A stretch of 13,227 bases of DNA from Phycisphaerales bacterium (GTDB lineage Bacteria > Planctomycetota > Phycisphaerae > SM23-33). The stretch spans positions 1-13,227 of the forward strand of contig PMYM01000233.1 in the NCBI GenBank assembly GCA_003171235.1, in the 5' to 3' direction. Made by a program: the position numbers and the translations under genes. Position 1 is the first letter of the stretch; each line of letters starts with the position of its first letter. A model generated the notes under the pieces. It was not told the origin of the DNA. It did no database searches and saw nothing but the letters and a program-made list of their open reading frames with translations. Of this stretch, positions 7,320 to 13,209 are shown one piece after another.

Positions 7320-7682
7320 ATGAACGCCGAACTGACCCGGAGATTCCGTTTCGAGGCCGGCCACCACCTGCCCAACTGCCCGCCGGAGCACAAGTGCTCG
7401 CGCTTTCACGGGCACAGTTACGGCCTGAGCGTGACCGTCTCCGGGGCGGTCGATCCCCGCGCCGGCTGGGTGATGGACTTCGCTCAGCTCAAGGGGGCGG
7501 TCGATCCCCTGGTGGCCAGGCTGGACCACGCCAACCTCAACGAGGTCGAGGGCCTGGCCAACCCCACCAGCGAGCTGATCGCCAAGTGGTTCTGGGACCG
7601 CCTCAAACCGGCCCTGCCCGGCCTGGCGGCGGTGACCGTGCACGAGTCGGAAAACGCATCCTGCACGTACCGGGGGGAATGA
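7320..7682 (+). CDS. queD: 6-carboxytetrahydropterin synthase QueD (120 aa)
   Basis: QueD, of the 6-pyruvoyl-tetrahydropterin synthase family, makes 6-carboxytetrahydropterin from dihydroneopterin triphosphate, the first committed step towards preQ0. Zinc ligands are H15 (FEAGHHL), H30 and H32 (FHGHSY). The catalytic cysteine is C26 in the CX3HGH motif. D69-H70 (RLDHANLN) supply the catalytic Asp/His pair, and VMDF at 51-54, NPTSE at 81-85 and E109 (VTVHESE) complete the substrate pocket. Length fits bacterial QueD. The start is the ATG at 7320 with only a weak GGTGA upstream; a nearer upstream ATG at about 7309 runs into a stop after four codons. It follows queE on the same strand, so the pair probably serves the same pathway. 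Confidence 0.95.
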   Translation: MNAELTRRFRFEAGHHLPNCPPEHKCSRFHGHSYGLSVTVSGAVDPRAGWVMDFAQLKGAVDPLVARLDHANLNEVEGLANPTSELIAKWFWDRLKPALPGLAAVTVHESENASCTYRGE

Positions 7683-7686
7683 ATGG

Positions 7687-7716
7687 GATTTCAAATTTGG
7701 GGATTTCAAATTTGGG
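7687..7716. repeat. 15-bp perfect tandem repeat after queD
   Basis: GATTTCAAATTTGGG occurs twice head to tail (7687-7701 and 7702-7716), beginning 4 nt after the queD stop. The same core is found after dnaE at 6371-6383. Confidence 0.75.
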
Positions 7717-7752
7717 AATTGAGGAACCCACTTGCCATTTGCCTTGGCTTCT

Positions 7753-7787
7753 TCAATTGGCAATTTGAAATTACCACATTTGAAATC
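7753..7787. repeat. AT-rich repeats before the BatA-like gene
   Basis: CAATTGGCAATTTGAAATT is followed by ACCAC and then ATTTGAAATC. The two TTTGAAAT copies are the reverse complement of the ATTTCAAA copies at 7687-7716, so 7687-7787 is bounded by inverted members of one family. Confidence 0.55.
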
Positions 7788-7809
7788 TGCACCTGAAGCC
7801 TGAGGCCTG

Positions 7810-9594
7810 ATGCCTATGTTCTTTCTCTGGCCCTGGAGCCTGCTGGCGGTGGCGGCGGTCGCGGCGGCGGCCTGGTGGGCGCTGCGCCAACCCCGGCAGA
7901 AGCTGCTGCGGGTGGGCAGCCTGCGGCTCTGGCAAGAGGCCGCACAGGCGACCTCCAGCTCGGCCCGGCGGCATCGGCGGAGAATCACCGCCGCCTGGGT
8001 GCTGCTGCTGGCCGGAGCCCTGGCGGCGGCGGTGGCGCTTGCCCGCCCGGTGCATCAGTCCGCCCAGCCGGCCCGGACGCTGGCCCTGGAGGTGTATCCA
8101 TCCGCCGAACTGGCCGGCCTGCCGCCGGGCGCCCTGGCCAAGGCAGCCGCGCCGCTATTGAACCGGCTCAAGCCAGCCGACCGCGTCCGCCTGCTGCTGC
8201 CGGCGCAACTGGCAAACCCCTCCGAACTTTCCCCGCGACAGGCACTTGATCGCCTGGGTGATTTGTCTCCCCTGCCCCTGCCGGCGGACCAACTGGTGCT
8301 GGCCGGGCCGAGCGGCACCGCCCAAGTCCAGCACACCTATCGCTTCGCCCCGGCCACGCTGGATGAGCCCGCCGGGCCGGAGGTCACAAACATCCTGCTG
8401 CCCGCCCTGCCGGGGAAGCTCACCATCGACGCCTTCGCCGCCCAGCCGGCGGAGAATTCCGACCAGGCCGACGTCTTCCTGGCCGTCCGAAATCACACCG
8501 ACTCGCCGGCCGATGCCGCGGTTGACTTCTACACGCCCGCCGGCAAGTCGCCCGCGGCCACGCGAACCCTGCCCGTGCCCTCCCGCGGGCGGGCGACGCT
8601 TTCGCTGCGCCTCCCGCAGGATGACTATCTCTGCGCGGCCCTTGTCGGCCAGGACGGGCCGGGGGCGCGGGCGTGCCTGTCGCGGCAGAGGAACATCAGC
8701 GCCAAACTGGCCATGGTGGGGCGGGACGATCCGCTGGTGCGGCGGTTCATCCAGATCAACCCCGCCTTGCGGCTGGTGGAGGATGCTGCCCTGGCCGATG
8801 CCGTCATCGCCATCGCCGCCCTGCCGCCCGGCGACAAGCCCGCCCTGGTGATCGACCCGCCCCAGCCGCCGCCGGGCTACCGCCCCGGCGAAAAGCTGAC
8901 CAACCTGCCCCTCCGCCAGGCCGACCTCCAGGCCGACAGCCCCCTGCTGCGATACGTTGACCTAGCCGCCGTGGCGGTCCGCCAGTCGCGGGGCTGGCGG
9001 GAGGGCGACCTGGCATCGGGGCAGAAAATCGTCTCCTATCAGGGCCAGGTGCTGGTGCTGGCACAGGACGCGCCGCGCAGGCTGTACGTGGCCTTCGACT
9101 TTGACCCCGAGAACACCAACTTCGGCCTGACCGATTCTTTCGTGGCCTTCCTGGCCAACGCGACAGGGTGGCTTTTGCCCCAGGCCCGCCGGCAGGTGTC
9201 GTACAGCGCCCTCCGGCCAGACCAGGCCCAGTTCGGCCAGGCGCCAAGCGACTGGCAGGAGCTGCTTTTCGCACAAGGGCATTCTGCGGCAGAGGCCGCA
9301 GGTGAGGCGCCTGCGGCAAGTGAGATTAGTAGGTCGGGCATGCCTGAGCGACATTCCGATGCTGCGTCGCCCCTGCCTTGGCCGGGGGTGTATCGCGACC
9401 GCTCGGGCGCACTCCAGGCCGTCAGCCTCACGGGCCTGCGCAGCGCCAATCCCCCGCGCGACCCAGCCGAACTTGCCGCCAACGCCCCCCTGCCCGCGCC
9501 CCAGCAAATCGGCGCGCGGCAGGAACTCTGGCCGGCCTTCCTTATCGCCGCCGCCCTGCTCTGGCTGGCCGGTTGGACGGTCAGGTTGCGATAG
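7810..9594 (+). CDS. BatA-like membrane protein with degenerate vWA region (594 aa)
   Basis: The N-terminus is the double-transmembrane anchor of BatA/aerotolerance-type proteins. It has a first membrane helix at about residues 7-26 (FFLWPWSLLAV onward), the conserved loop KLLRVGSLRLWQEA (31-44), a basic RRHRRR, and a second helix at about 60-79. The next segment is where a von Willebrand A domain should start. However, the metal-site DxSxS is absent and reads TLALEVYPSAEL at 90-101, so metal binding is unlikely. A third helix is at about 574-590 (WPAFLIAAALLWLAGW). Most of the protein is probably periplasmic. No MoxR, DUF58 or BatB partner is in the window. ATG at 7810 or 7816 are both possible; a GAGG precedes 7810 by 5 nt. 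In-frame hairpin repeats at 9284-9352 encode residues about 492-514. Function not established. Confidence 0.8.
   Translation: MPMFFLWPWSLLAVAAVAAAAWWALRQPRQKLLRVGSLRLWQEAAQATSSSARRHRRRITAAWVLLLAGALAAAVALARPVHQSAQPARTLALEVYPSAELAGLPPGALAKAAAPLLNRLKPADRVRLLLPAQLANPSELSPRQALDRLGDLSPLPLPADQLVLAGPSGTAQVQHTYRFAPATLDEPAGPEVTNILLPALPGKLTIDAFAAQPAENSDQADVFLAVRNHTDSPADAAVDFYTPAGKSPAATRTLPVPSRGRATLSLRLPQDDYLCAALVGQDGPGARACLSRQRNISAKLAMVGRDDPLVRRFIQINPALRLVEDAALADAVIAIAALPPGDKPALVIDPPQPPPGYRPGEKLTNLPLRQADLQADSPLLRYVDLAAVAVRQSRGWREGDLASGQKIVSYQGQVLVLAQDAPRRLYVAFDFDPENTNFGLTDSFVAFLANATGWLLPQARRQVSYSALRPDQAQFGQAPSDWQELLFAQGHSAAEAAGEAPAASEISRSGMPERHSDAASPLPWPGVYRDRSGALQAVSLTGLRSANPPRDPAELAANAPLPAPQQIGARQELWPAFLIAAALLWLAGWTVRLR
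9284..9352 (+). repeat. In-frame hairpins with a GTAG-footed REP-like element inside a coding gene
   Basis: Two alternative GC stems share one arm. CTGCGGC (9284-9290) pairs with GCCGCAG (9295-9301) over a 4-nt loop, or GCCGCAGG (9295-9302) pairs with CCTGCGGC (9310-9317) over 7 nt. Twelve nt later GTAG (9329-9332) directly precedes GTCGGGCA (9333-9340), loop TGCC, and TGAGCGAC (9345-9352), which pair at six of eight positions. A GTAG at the stem foot is the hallmark of REP elements recognised by RAYT transposases. The block is translated in frame in the BatA-like protein, about 60 codons before the last membrane helix region. Confidence 0.55.
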
Positions 9595-9635
9595 TGTTTT
9601 TTTCGTGCCACCCTCAAGCCAAGCCTGTTGAATTC

Positions 9636-9844
9636 CGAGAGCCCGGAGGGCGACTGCCTGTAGCCCCGGGCGCAGCGGCAGCAAGCCCGGGGGGAACGTG
9701 CCCAGATAAATCAGAGCCCCCGCAGGGGGCGATTGCCGCGATTGCAGGGGGAATTTCAACGGGTGGCGGCAGGCGCCCCCTTCGGGGGCTTGGCCTTCAA
9801 TTGCGGCGCTTTCCACGGGCTTGCGCCCACAGGTATCTACACAA
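9636..9844 (+). repeat. Mosaic hairpin repeat, left copy
   Basis: Four modules in order. A (9636-9666) begins CGAGAGCCC and ends TAGCCC, followed by a hairpin CCCCGGGC (9664-9671)/GCCCGGGG (9685-9692). B (9711-9739) begins TCAGAGCCC and contains the hairpin GCCCC/GGGGC before GATTGCCGC. C (9773-9791) is GCGCCCCCTTCGGGGGCTT. D (9812-9844) is the 33-bp inverted repeat. An inverted, diverged copy with the same module order lies at 11233-11494. Together with 9595-9635, where I see nothing definite, this fills the 294-bp gap between the BatA-like gene and the transposase. Confidence 0.8.
9812..9844 (+). repeat. Left 33-bp inverted repeat of the IS
   Basis: Starts TCCACGGGCTTGCGCCC and ends CAGGTATCTACACAA. 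It matches the reverse complement of 11233-11265 without mismatch. The inner end, TACACAAGT at 9838-9846, equals the last nine bases of the Tn5/IS50 outside end as I remember it, which suits the Tn5-like transposase. The outer part belongs to the mosaic repeat, so the true IS tip may be near 9830. Confidence 0.8.
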
Positions 9845-9888
9845 GTCTGCCTTCTTGGGAATGGGCCTGGGTAGCCGACAAGAGTAAT

Positions 9889-11232
9889 ATGGTCCCCGAA
9901 CTGCCCGAGGCGGAGCCACGGTTGCAGCGCCGGTATCAGCAGCTGGTGGTGGCACACTTGTCGGAATCTCAACGCATTGCGGCTGGGTTGCATCCACCGC
10001 CCATGCGGGGCGATTCGTTCGCGGCTGTGCAGGCGGCTTGGCGGTTTTACTCCAATCCGCGGATCAGTCTGCCGCGGTTGGCCCAGCCGCTGGTCGAGTG
10101 TGCCCGCTTGGGCGTGTGGGCGGCCTGCGAGGATTGGGTGCTGGTCGTTCACGATTGGTCCAACCTGCGATTCAATCAGCACGCCGGCAAGAAGGATCGG
10201 GTTGAACTGTCCAACAAGAACGACTTGGGGTATGACCTTCTGACGGCGTTGGTTGTGTCGGATCGTGACGGTTCGCCGCTTGCCCCGGTTGATCTGGAAC
10301 TCAAAGCGGCGGATGGAATTCATTCCACGAGAGCTTCGGCAGTGCTTTCGCCATTGTCGCAACTGGACTGGTTGACGGAGGTGGTTCGTCACGTCGAAGG
10401 GATGGGTCTTGGGCGAAAACTGGTGCACGCGCTGGATCGTGAGGCGGACTCCGTCGGACTGTATCGACAGTGGGATGCGTCGGGATGGCACTTCCTGATC
10501 CGCGCGGACGATAATCGGATCGTGCTGCACAACGGGCAGGAGACGCATCTGGGCCAGTTGGCCGCCACGCTGCAAGGAAAAATGCCCCGCGCCGGCCGCG
10601 TGAAACTTCATGGGCAGGATGTTTGGCATTGGATCGGCGAGGCGCCCGTGGTGCTGCACCGGCGGGCCATGCAGCACAGGGTCCGGGACGGCAAAGCCCA
10701 GCATGTGCTGATTCCCGGAGTTCCCCTGACGTTGCGCCTGGCGGTCAGCGAACTTCGCGACGAAAATGAACAGGTGCTGACCCGCTGGCTGCTGCTGACG
10801 AACCTTCCGCAGTCCGTCACTGCCGCCACGGTGGCGTTGTGGTATCTTTGGCGATGGAAGATCGAGTCGTATCATAAGTTGCTCAAGGGCGCGGGCCAGC
10901 AGGTGGAGTCCTGGCAGCAGGAAACGGCCGAAGCCTTGGCGCGTCGACTGACGGTTGTCGCGATGTCCGCCGTTGTCGTGTGGCATCTGGCGCGTGATCC
11001 GCGGCCCGAAGCCGACGAGTTCCGCCAAGTGCTGGTGCGCTTGAGCGGACGGCAGATGAAGCGTGGCCGCAATCGCCGAAACTTCACCGAGCCGGCCTTG
11101 CTGGTCGGACTTGGCGTTCTTGTTCCCATGCTGGCGTTGCTGGAGCATTACGACCTCAAAAAACTTCGGCAAGTGGCTCAAGAGGCCTTGCCCGACCTCT
11201 TCCCGCTCCCCTTGCGGCGCGAGAGTGGATAA
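9889..11232 (+). CDS. IS4-family Tn5-like DDE transposase (447 aa)
   Basis: Cut-and-paste transposase acting on the element's inverted repeats. The catalytic triad is D89 (VHDWSNL), D183 (LDREADS) and E326. E326 lies in the family signature Y(2)R(3)E(6)K, here Y319, R322, E326 and K333 in YLWRWKIESYHKLLK, at the same residue numbers as in Tn5 transposase. Other Tn5-like blocks are AAWRFYSNPRIS (49-60) and RWLLLTNLP (299-307). The frame is open from a TTG at 9733, giving 499 aa. Those extra 52 codons only translate the mosaic repeat and the left inverted repeat, so I choose the ATG at 9889, preceded by AAGAG. No frameshift or missing catalytic residue is seen, so the protein may be active. Base composition is somewhat less GC-rich than the neighbours, consistent with transfer. 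Confidence 0.92.
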   Translation: MVPELPEAEPRLQRRYQQLVVAHLSESQRIAAGLHPPPMRGDSFAAVQAAWRFYSNPRISLPRLAQPLVECARLGVWAACEDWVLVVHDWSNLRFNQHAGKKDRVELSNKNDLGYDLLTALVVSDRDGSPLAPVDLELKAADGIHSTRASAVLSPLSQLDWLTEVVRHVEGMGLGRKLVHALDREADSVGLYRQWDASGWHFLIRADDNRIVLHNGQETHLGQLAATLQGKMPRAGRVKLHGQDVWHWIGEAPVVLHRRAMQHRVRDGKAQHVLIPGVPLTLRLAVSELRDENEQVLTRWLLLTNLPQSVTAATVALWYLWRWKIESYHKLLKGAGQQVESWQQETAEALARRLTVVAMSAVVVWHLARDPRPEADEFRQVLVRLSGRQMKRGRNRRNFTEPALLVGLGVLVPMLALLEHYDLKKLRQVAQEALPDLFPLPLRRESG

Positions 11233-11265
11233 TTGTGTAGATACCTGTGGGCGCAAGCCCGTGGA
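11233..11265 (-). repeat. Right 33-bp inverted repeat of the IS
   Basis: Exact reverse complement of 9812-9844. It begins TTGTGTAGATACCTG directly after the transposase TAA and ends GCCCGTGGA. Similarity to the left side continues outward in a diverged form (modules C, B, A) but stops at its inner edge. Confidence 0.8.
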
Positions 11266-11494
11266 GAAGATTCATCGCACACCGGAAAGCCCCCGCAGGG
11301 GGCGCTTGCGGACGTTCTGGTGTAACGGCACCCGGCAGTTGCGAAACAAGTCCCCGGCCCTGGTGCCTTACCCGATGTCGGCGGCAATCGCCCACTTCGT
11401 GGGCTCTGAGAATCAAGACCTGCTGCCCCAGGGCTTGCCGCCGCTGTGCGTCGGCTGTGCCCTGGGCTATAGGCAGTCGCCCTGCGGGCTCTCG
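11233..11494 (-). repeat. Mosaic hairpin repeat, right (inverted) copy
   Basis: Read on the minus strand, it has the same modules in the same order as 9636-9844. A is 11464-11494 (29 of 31 identical). Its hairpin is CCCAGGGC (11427-11434)/GCCCTGGG (11459-11466). B is 11381-11409 (26 of 29 identical), C is 11287-11305 (18 of 19) and D is 11233-11265 (33 of 33). Spacing differs mainly between B and C, where about 40 extra nt are present here. The remaining 11495-11620, up to trpS, shows no gene or clear repeat. This accounts for the 388-bp non-coding stretch. Confidence 0.8.
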
Positions 11495-11620
11495 AAGCGA
11501 TGCGGCACGCAGATTCCCCGCCTCCGGCGATGAATCAGCGTGTGCTGCGCGGCTTTGTGAATTCCCACCCACCATCCGTTTGGGTAAACTGTTCGTCTTG
11601 ACCCTGGAGAAAACCTGATC

Positions 11621-12589
11621 ATGAGATCGTTATCGGGCATTCAGCCTTCCGGCCGGCTGCACCTGGGCAACTACTTCGGCGCGGTGCGGCAGTTTCTGGC
11701 TCTGCAGGAGCAGGGGCACGAGTGCTTCTACTTCATCGCCGACTACCACGCCCTCACCAGCATCAGCGACCCCAAGACCCTGCGCGAGGCCACGCTGCAC
11801 CTGGCCACCGGCTACCTGGCGCTGGGCATCGACCCCAAGCGCACGGTCTTCTTCTGCCAGAGCGACGTGCCGCAGGTGGCCGAGTTGTGCTGGGTGCTCA
11901 ACTGCATCTGCCCGGTCAGCCTGATGGAAAAGGCCACCAGCTATAAGGACAAGGTCGCCAAGGGCATTTCGGCCAGCATGGGGCTGTTGGACTACCCGGT
12001 GCTGCAGGCGGCCGACATCGTCATCTACGACTCCAACGTCGTGCCCGTCGGGGCCGACCAGAGGCAGCACTTGGAGATCACCCGCGACTTGGCCGCCAAG
12101 TTCAACCAGGTCTACGGCCAGACGCTGGTGGTGCCCGAAGCCATGATCGTGCCCGAGGTGGCGGTGGTGCCGGGCATCGACGGCCAGAAGATGTCCAAGA
12201 GCTACAACAACGCCATCGAGATCTTCCAGAGCGACAAGGCCACCGCCAAGCGATGCGGGCAGATCGTCACCGACTCCACGCCCCTGGAGGCGCCCAAGGA
12301 TCCCGACCGCTGCAACGTCTTCGCCCTGCTGAAGCTGCTGGCCTCGCCGGAGGAACTGGCCGACATCGCCGGCAAGTACCGCGCCGGCGGCTACGGCTAC
12401 GGTCAGGCCAAGGGCCGTCTGGCCGAGCTGATCAACCAGCGTTTCGCCCCGGCCCGGCAGAAGTACGCCGAGCTGGAAAAGCACCCCGACACGGTGGCCG
12501 ACATCCTGCGCGAGGGCGGGCGGAAGGCCCGCCAGGTCGCCGGGGCCACCCTGCAGCGCGTCCGCTCGGCCGTGGGAATTGTGACCTAG
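11621..12589 (+). CDS. trpS: Tryptophanyl-tRNA synthetase (322 aa)
   Basis: Class I aminoacyl-tRNA synthetase that charges tRNA-Trp with tryptophan, cytoplasmic. It opens GIQPSGRLHLGNYFGA (6-21), where HLGN at 14-17 is the HIGH motif, and has KMSKS at 190-194 (GQKMSKSYNN). D132 in YPVLQAADI is the residue that contacts the indole nitrogen in characterised TrpRS. GADQRQHLEITRDLA (144-158) and ASMGLLDYP (118-126) are standard TrpRS blocks. Length is normal for the bacterial short form. The ATG at 11621 has GGAGA at 11606-11610, a rather long 10-nt spacer, but the protein starts exactly where other TrpRS do. It is the only gene between the IS and the RAYT gene, and a REP hairpin starts 3 nt after its stop. 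Confidence 0.97.
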   Translation: MRSLSGIQPSGRLHLGNYFGAVRQFLALQEQGHECFYFIADYHALTSISDPKTLREATLHLATGYLALGIDPKRTVFFCQSDVPQVAELCWVLNCICPVSLMEKATSYKDKVAKGISASMGLLDYPVLQAADIVIYDSNVVPVGADQRQHLEITRDLAAKFNQVYGQTLVVPEAMIVPEVAVVPGIDGQKMSKSYNNAIEIFQSDKATAKRCGQIVTDSTPLEAPKDPDRCNVFALLKLLASPEELADIAGKYRAGGYGYGQAKGRLAELINQRFAPARQKYAELEKHPDTVADILREGGRKARQVAGATLQRVRSAVGIVT

Positions 12590-12591
12590 AC

Positions 12592-12631
12592 GTAGGGTGG
12601 GAGGAATCGGCCGAAAGGCCGATCTCCCACC
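12592..12631 (+). repeat. REP element with GTAG foot upstream of the RAYT gene
   Basis: GTAG (12592-12595) is followed at once by a long stem. GGTGGGAG (12596-12603) pairs with CTCCCACC (12624-12631) and ATCGGCC (12606-12612) pairs with GGCCGAT (12617-12623). This leaves a 2-nt bulge (GA, 12604-12605) and a GAAA loop. Fifteen base pairs, all Watson-Crick. GTAG next to a bulged imperfect palindrome is the known architecture of REPs bound by RAYT transposases. It begins 3 nt after the trpS stop and ends 20 nt before the RAYT ATG. Confidence 0.85.
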
Positions 12632-12637
12632 GCACTT

Positions 12638-12643
12638 AGGGGA
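12638..12643 (+). promoter_or_regulatory. Ribosome binding site of the RAYT gene
   Basis: AGGGGA lies 8 nt before the ATG at 12652 and just after the REP hairpin, supporting this start. Confidence 0.65.
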
Positions 12644-12651
12644 AAGACAAC

Positions 12652-13197
12652 ATGTCAACATACCGCCGGTATTACCTGCCGGGCGGAACCTGCTTCCTGA
12701 CGGTCGTTTCACATGAGCGACGGCCGTTTCTTACTGCGGAACTCTCCCGTCACTGCCTGCGTCATGCGATTCTGACCGTCCAGCGCGCCAGGCCTTTCCT
12801 GACTTTCGCCATGGTCCTTCTGCCGGACCACTGGCATACAGTCTGGATTCTTCCCGAGGGCGACCATGACTATTCCCTGAGGATGAGGAGCGTCAAGAGC
12901 ATATTCACGGAGAGTTACCTGGCTGCCGGGGGCAAGGAAGGATTCCTGTCCAAGTCACGGTTGAGGCAGGGTGAACGGGGCGTCTGGCATCGCCGTTTTT
13001 ATGAACACACCGTCCGCAACGAGTTGGACATGAAGCAGTGCGTGGATTACATCCATTGGAATCCTGTCAAGCACGGGTTGACGACACGGGTGATTGATTA
13101 TCCGTATTCGTCGTTTCATAGGTTCATGAAGATGGGGGAGTATCCGGCCGATTGGGGAGGAGAGAATCCGTTACCGGACCGTGAAATGCCTGAATAA
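12652..13197 (+). CDS. rayT: REP-associated tyrosine transposase, RAYT / TnpA-REP (181 aa)
   Basis: Y1-type HUH single-strand nuclease of the RAYT class, thought to cut and join REP hairpins and spread them between genes. It begins YRRYYLPGGTCFLTV (4-18), very close in pattern to the E. coli RAYT start. The HUH motif is H60-W61-H62 in LPDHWHTVW. The catalytic tyrosine is probably Y133 in VDYIHWNPVKHGL. WHRRFYEHTVRNE (112-124) and DYPYSSFHRFMKMGEYPADWGG (in part, 149-170) are standard class motifs. Length is normal and no frameshift is seen, so it is probably functional. Like other RAYTs it has no terminal inverted repeats but is flanked by REP sequence: a complete element at 12592-12631 and the start of another at 13210. 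Somewhat less GC-rich than trpS. Confidence 0.93.
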   Translation: MSTYRRYYLPGGTCFLTVVSHERRPFLTAELSRHCLRHAILTVQRARPFLTFAMVLLPDHWHTVWILPEGDHDYSLRMRSVKSIFTESYLAAGGKEGFLSKSRLRQGERGVWHRRFYEHTVRNELDMKQCVDYIHWNPVKHGLTTRVIDYPYSSFHRFMKMGEYPADWGGENPLPDREMPE

Positions 13198-13209
13198 GGG
13201 CAAGCGAAT

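Larger units (their letters stand above)
9812..11265 (+). mobile_element. IS4-family (IS50/Tn5-like) insertion sequence
   Basis: A single transposase gene is enclosed by perfect 33-bp inverted repeats, giving a 1454-bp unit, a usual size for IS4-family elements. The transposase stop codon (11230-11232) directly abuts the right repeat. If only the 15-bp inner part CAGGTATCTACACAA is the true terminus, the element is 9830-11247 (1418 bp). No direct target duplication is visible. The sequences immediately outside are themselves inverted copies of the mosaic repeat, so the exact ends cannot be fixed from one copy. Confidence 0.75.

Noticed and set aside
8962..11256. A 764-codon open frame on the minus strand across the BatA-like gene end and the transposase
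   Set aside because: It overlaps two recognisable genes and the repeat region, and its translation has no family features; it is a compositional artefact.
9821..11256. Target-site duplication around the IS
   Set aside because: The bases next to the ends (CTTGCGCCCA left, TGGGCGCAAG right) are inverted, not direct, copies; they belong to the mosaic repeat.
11630..12712. A 360-codon minus-strand frame opposite trpS
   Set aside because: It is antisense to a certain trpS and reads as G/H/V/Q/L-rich low-complexity sequence.
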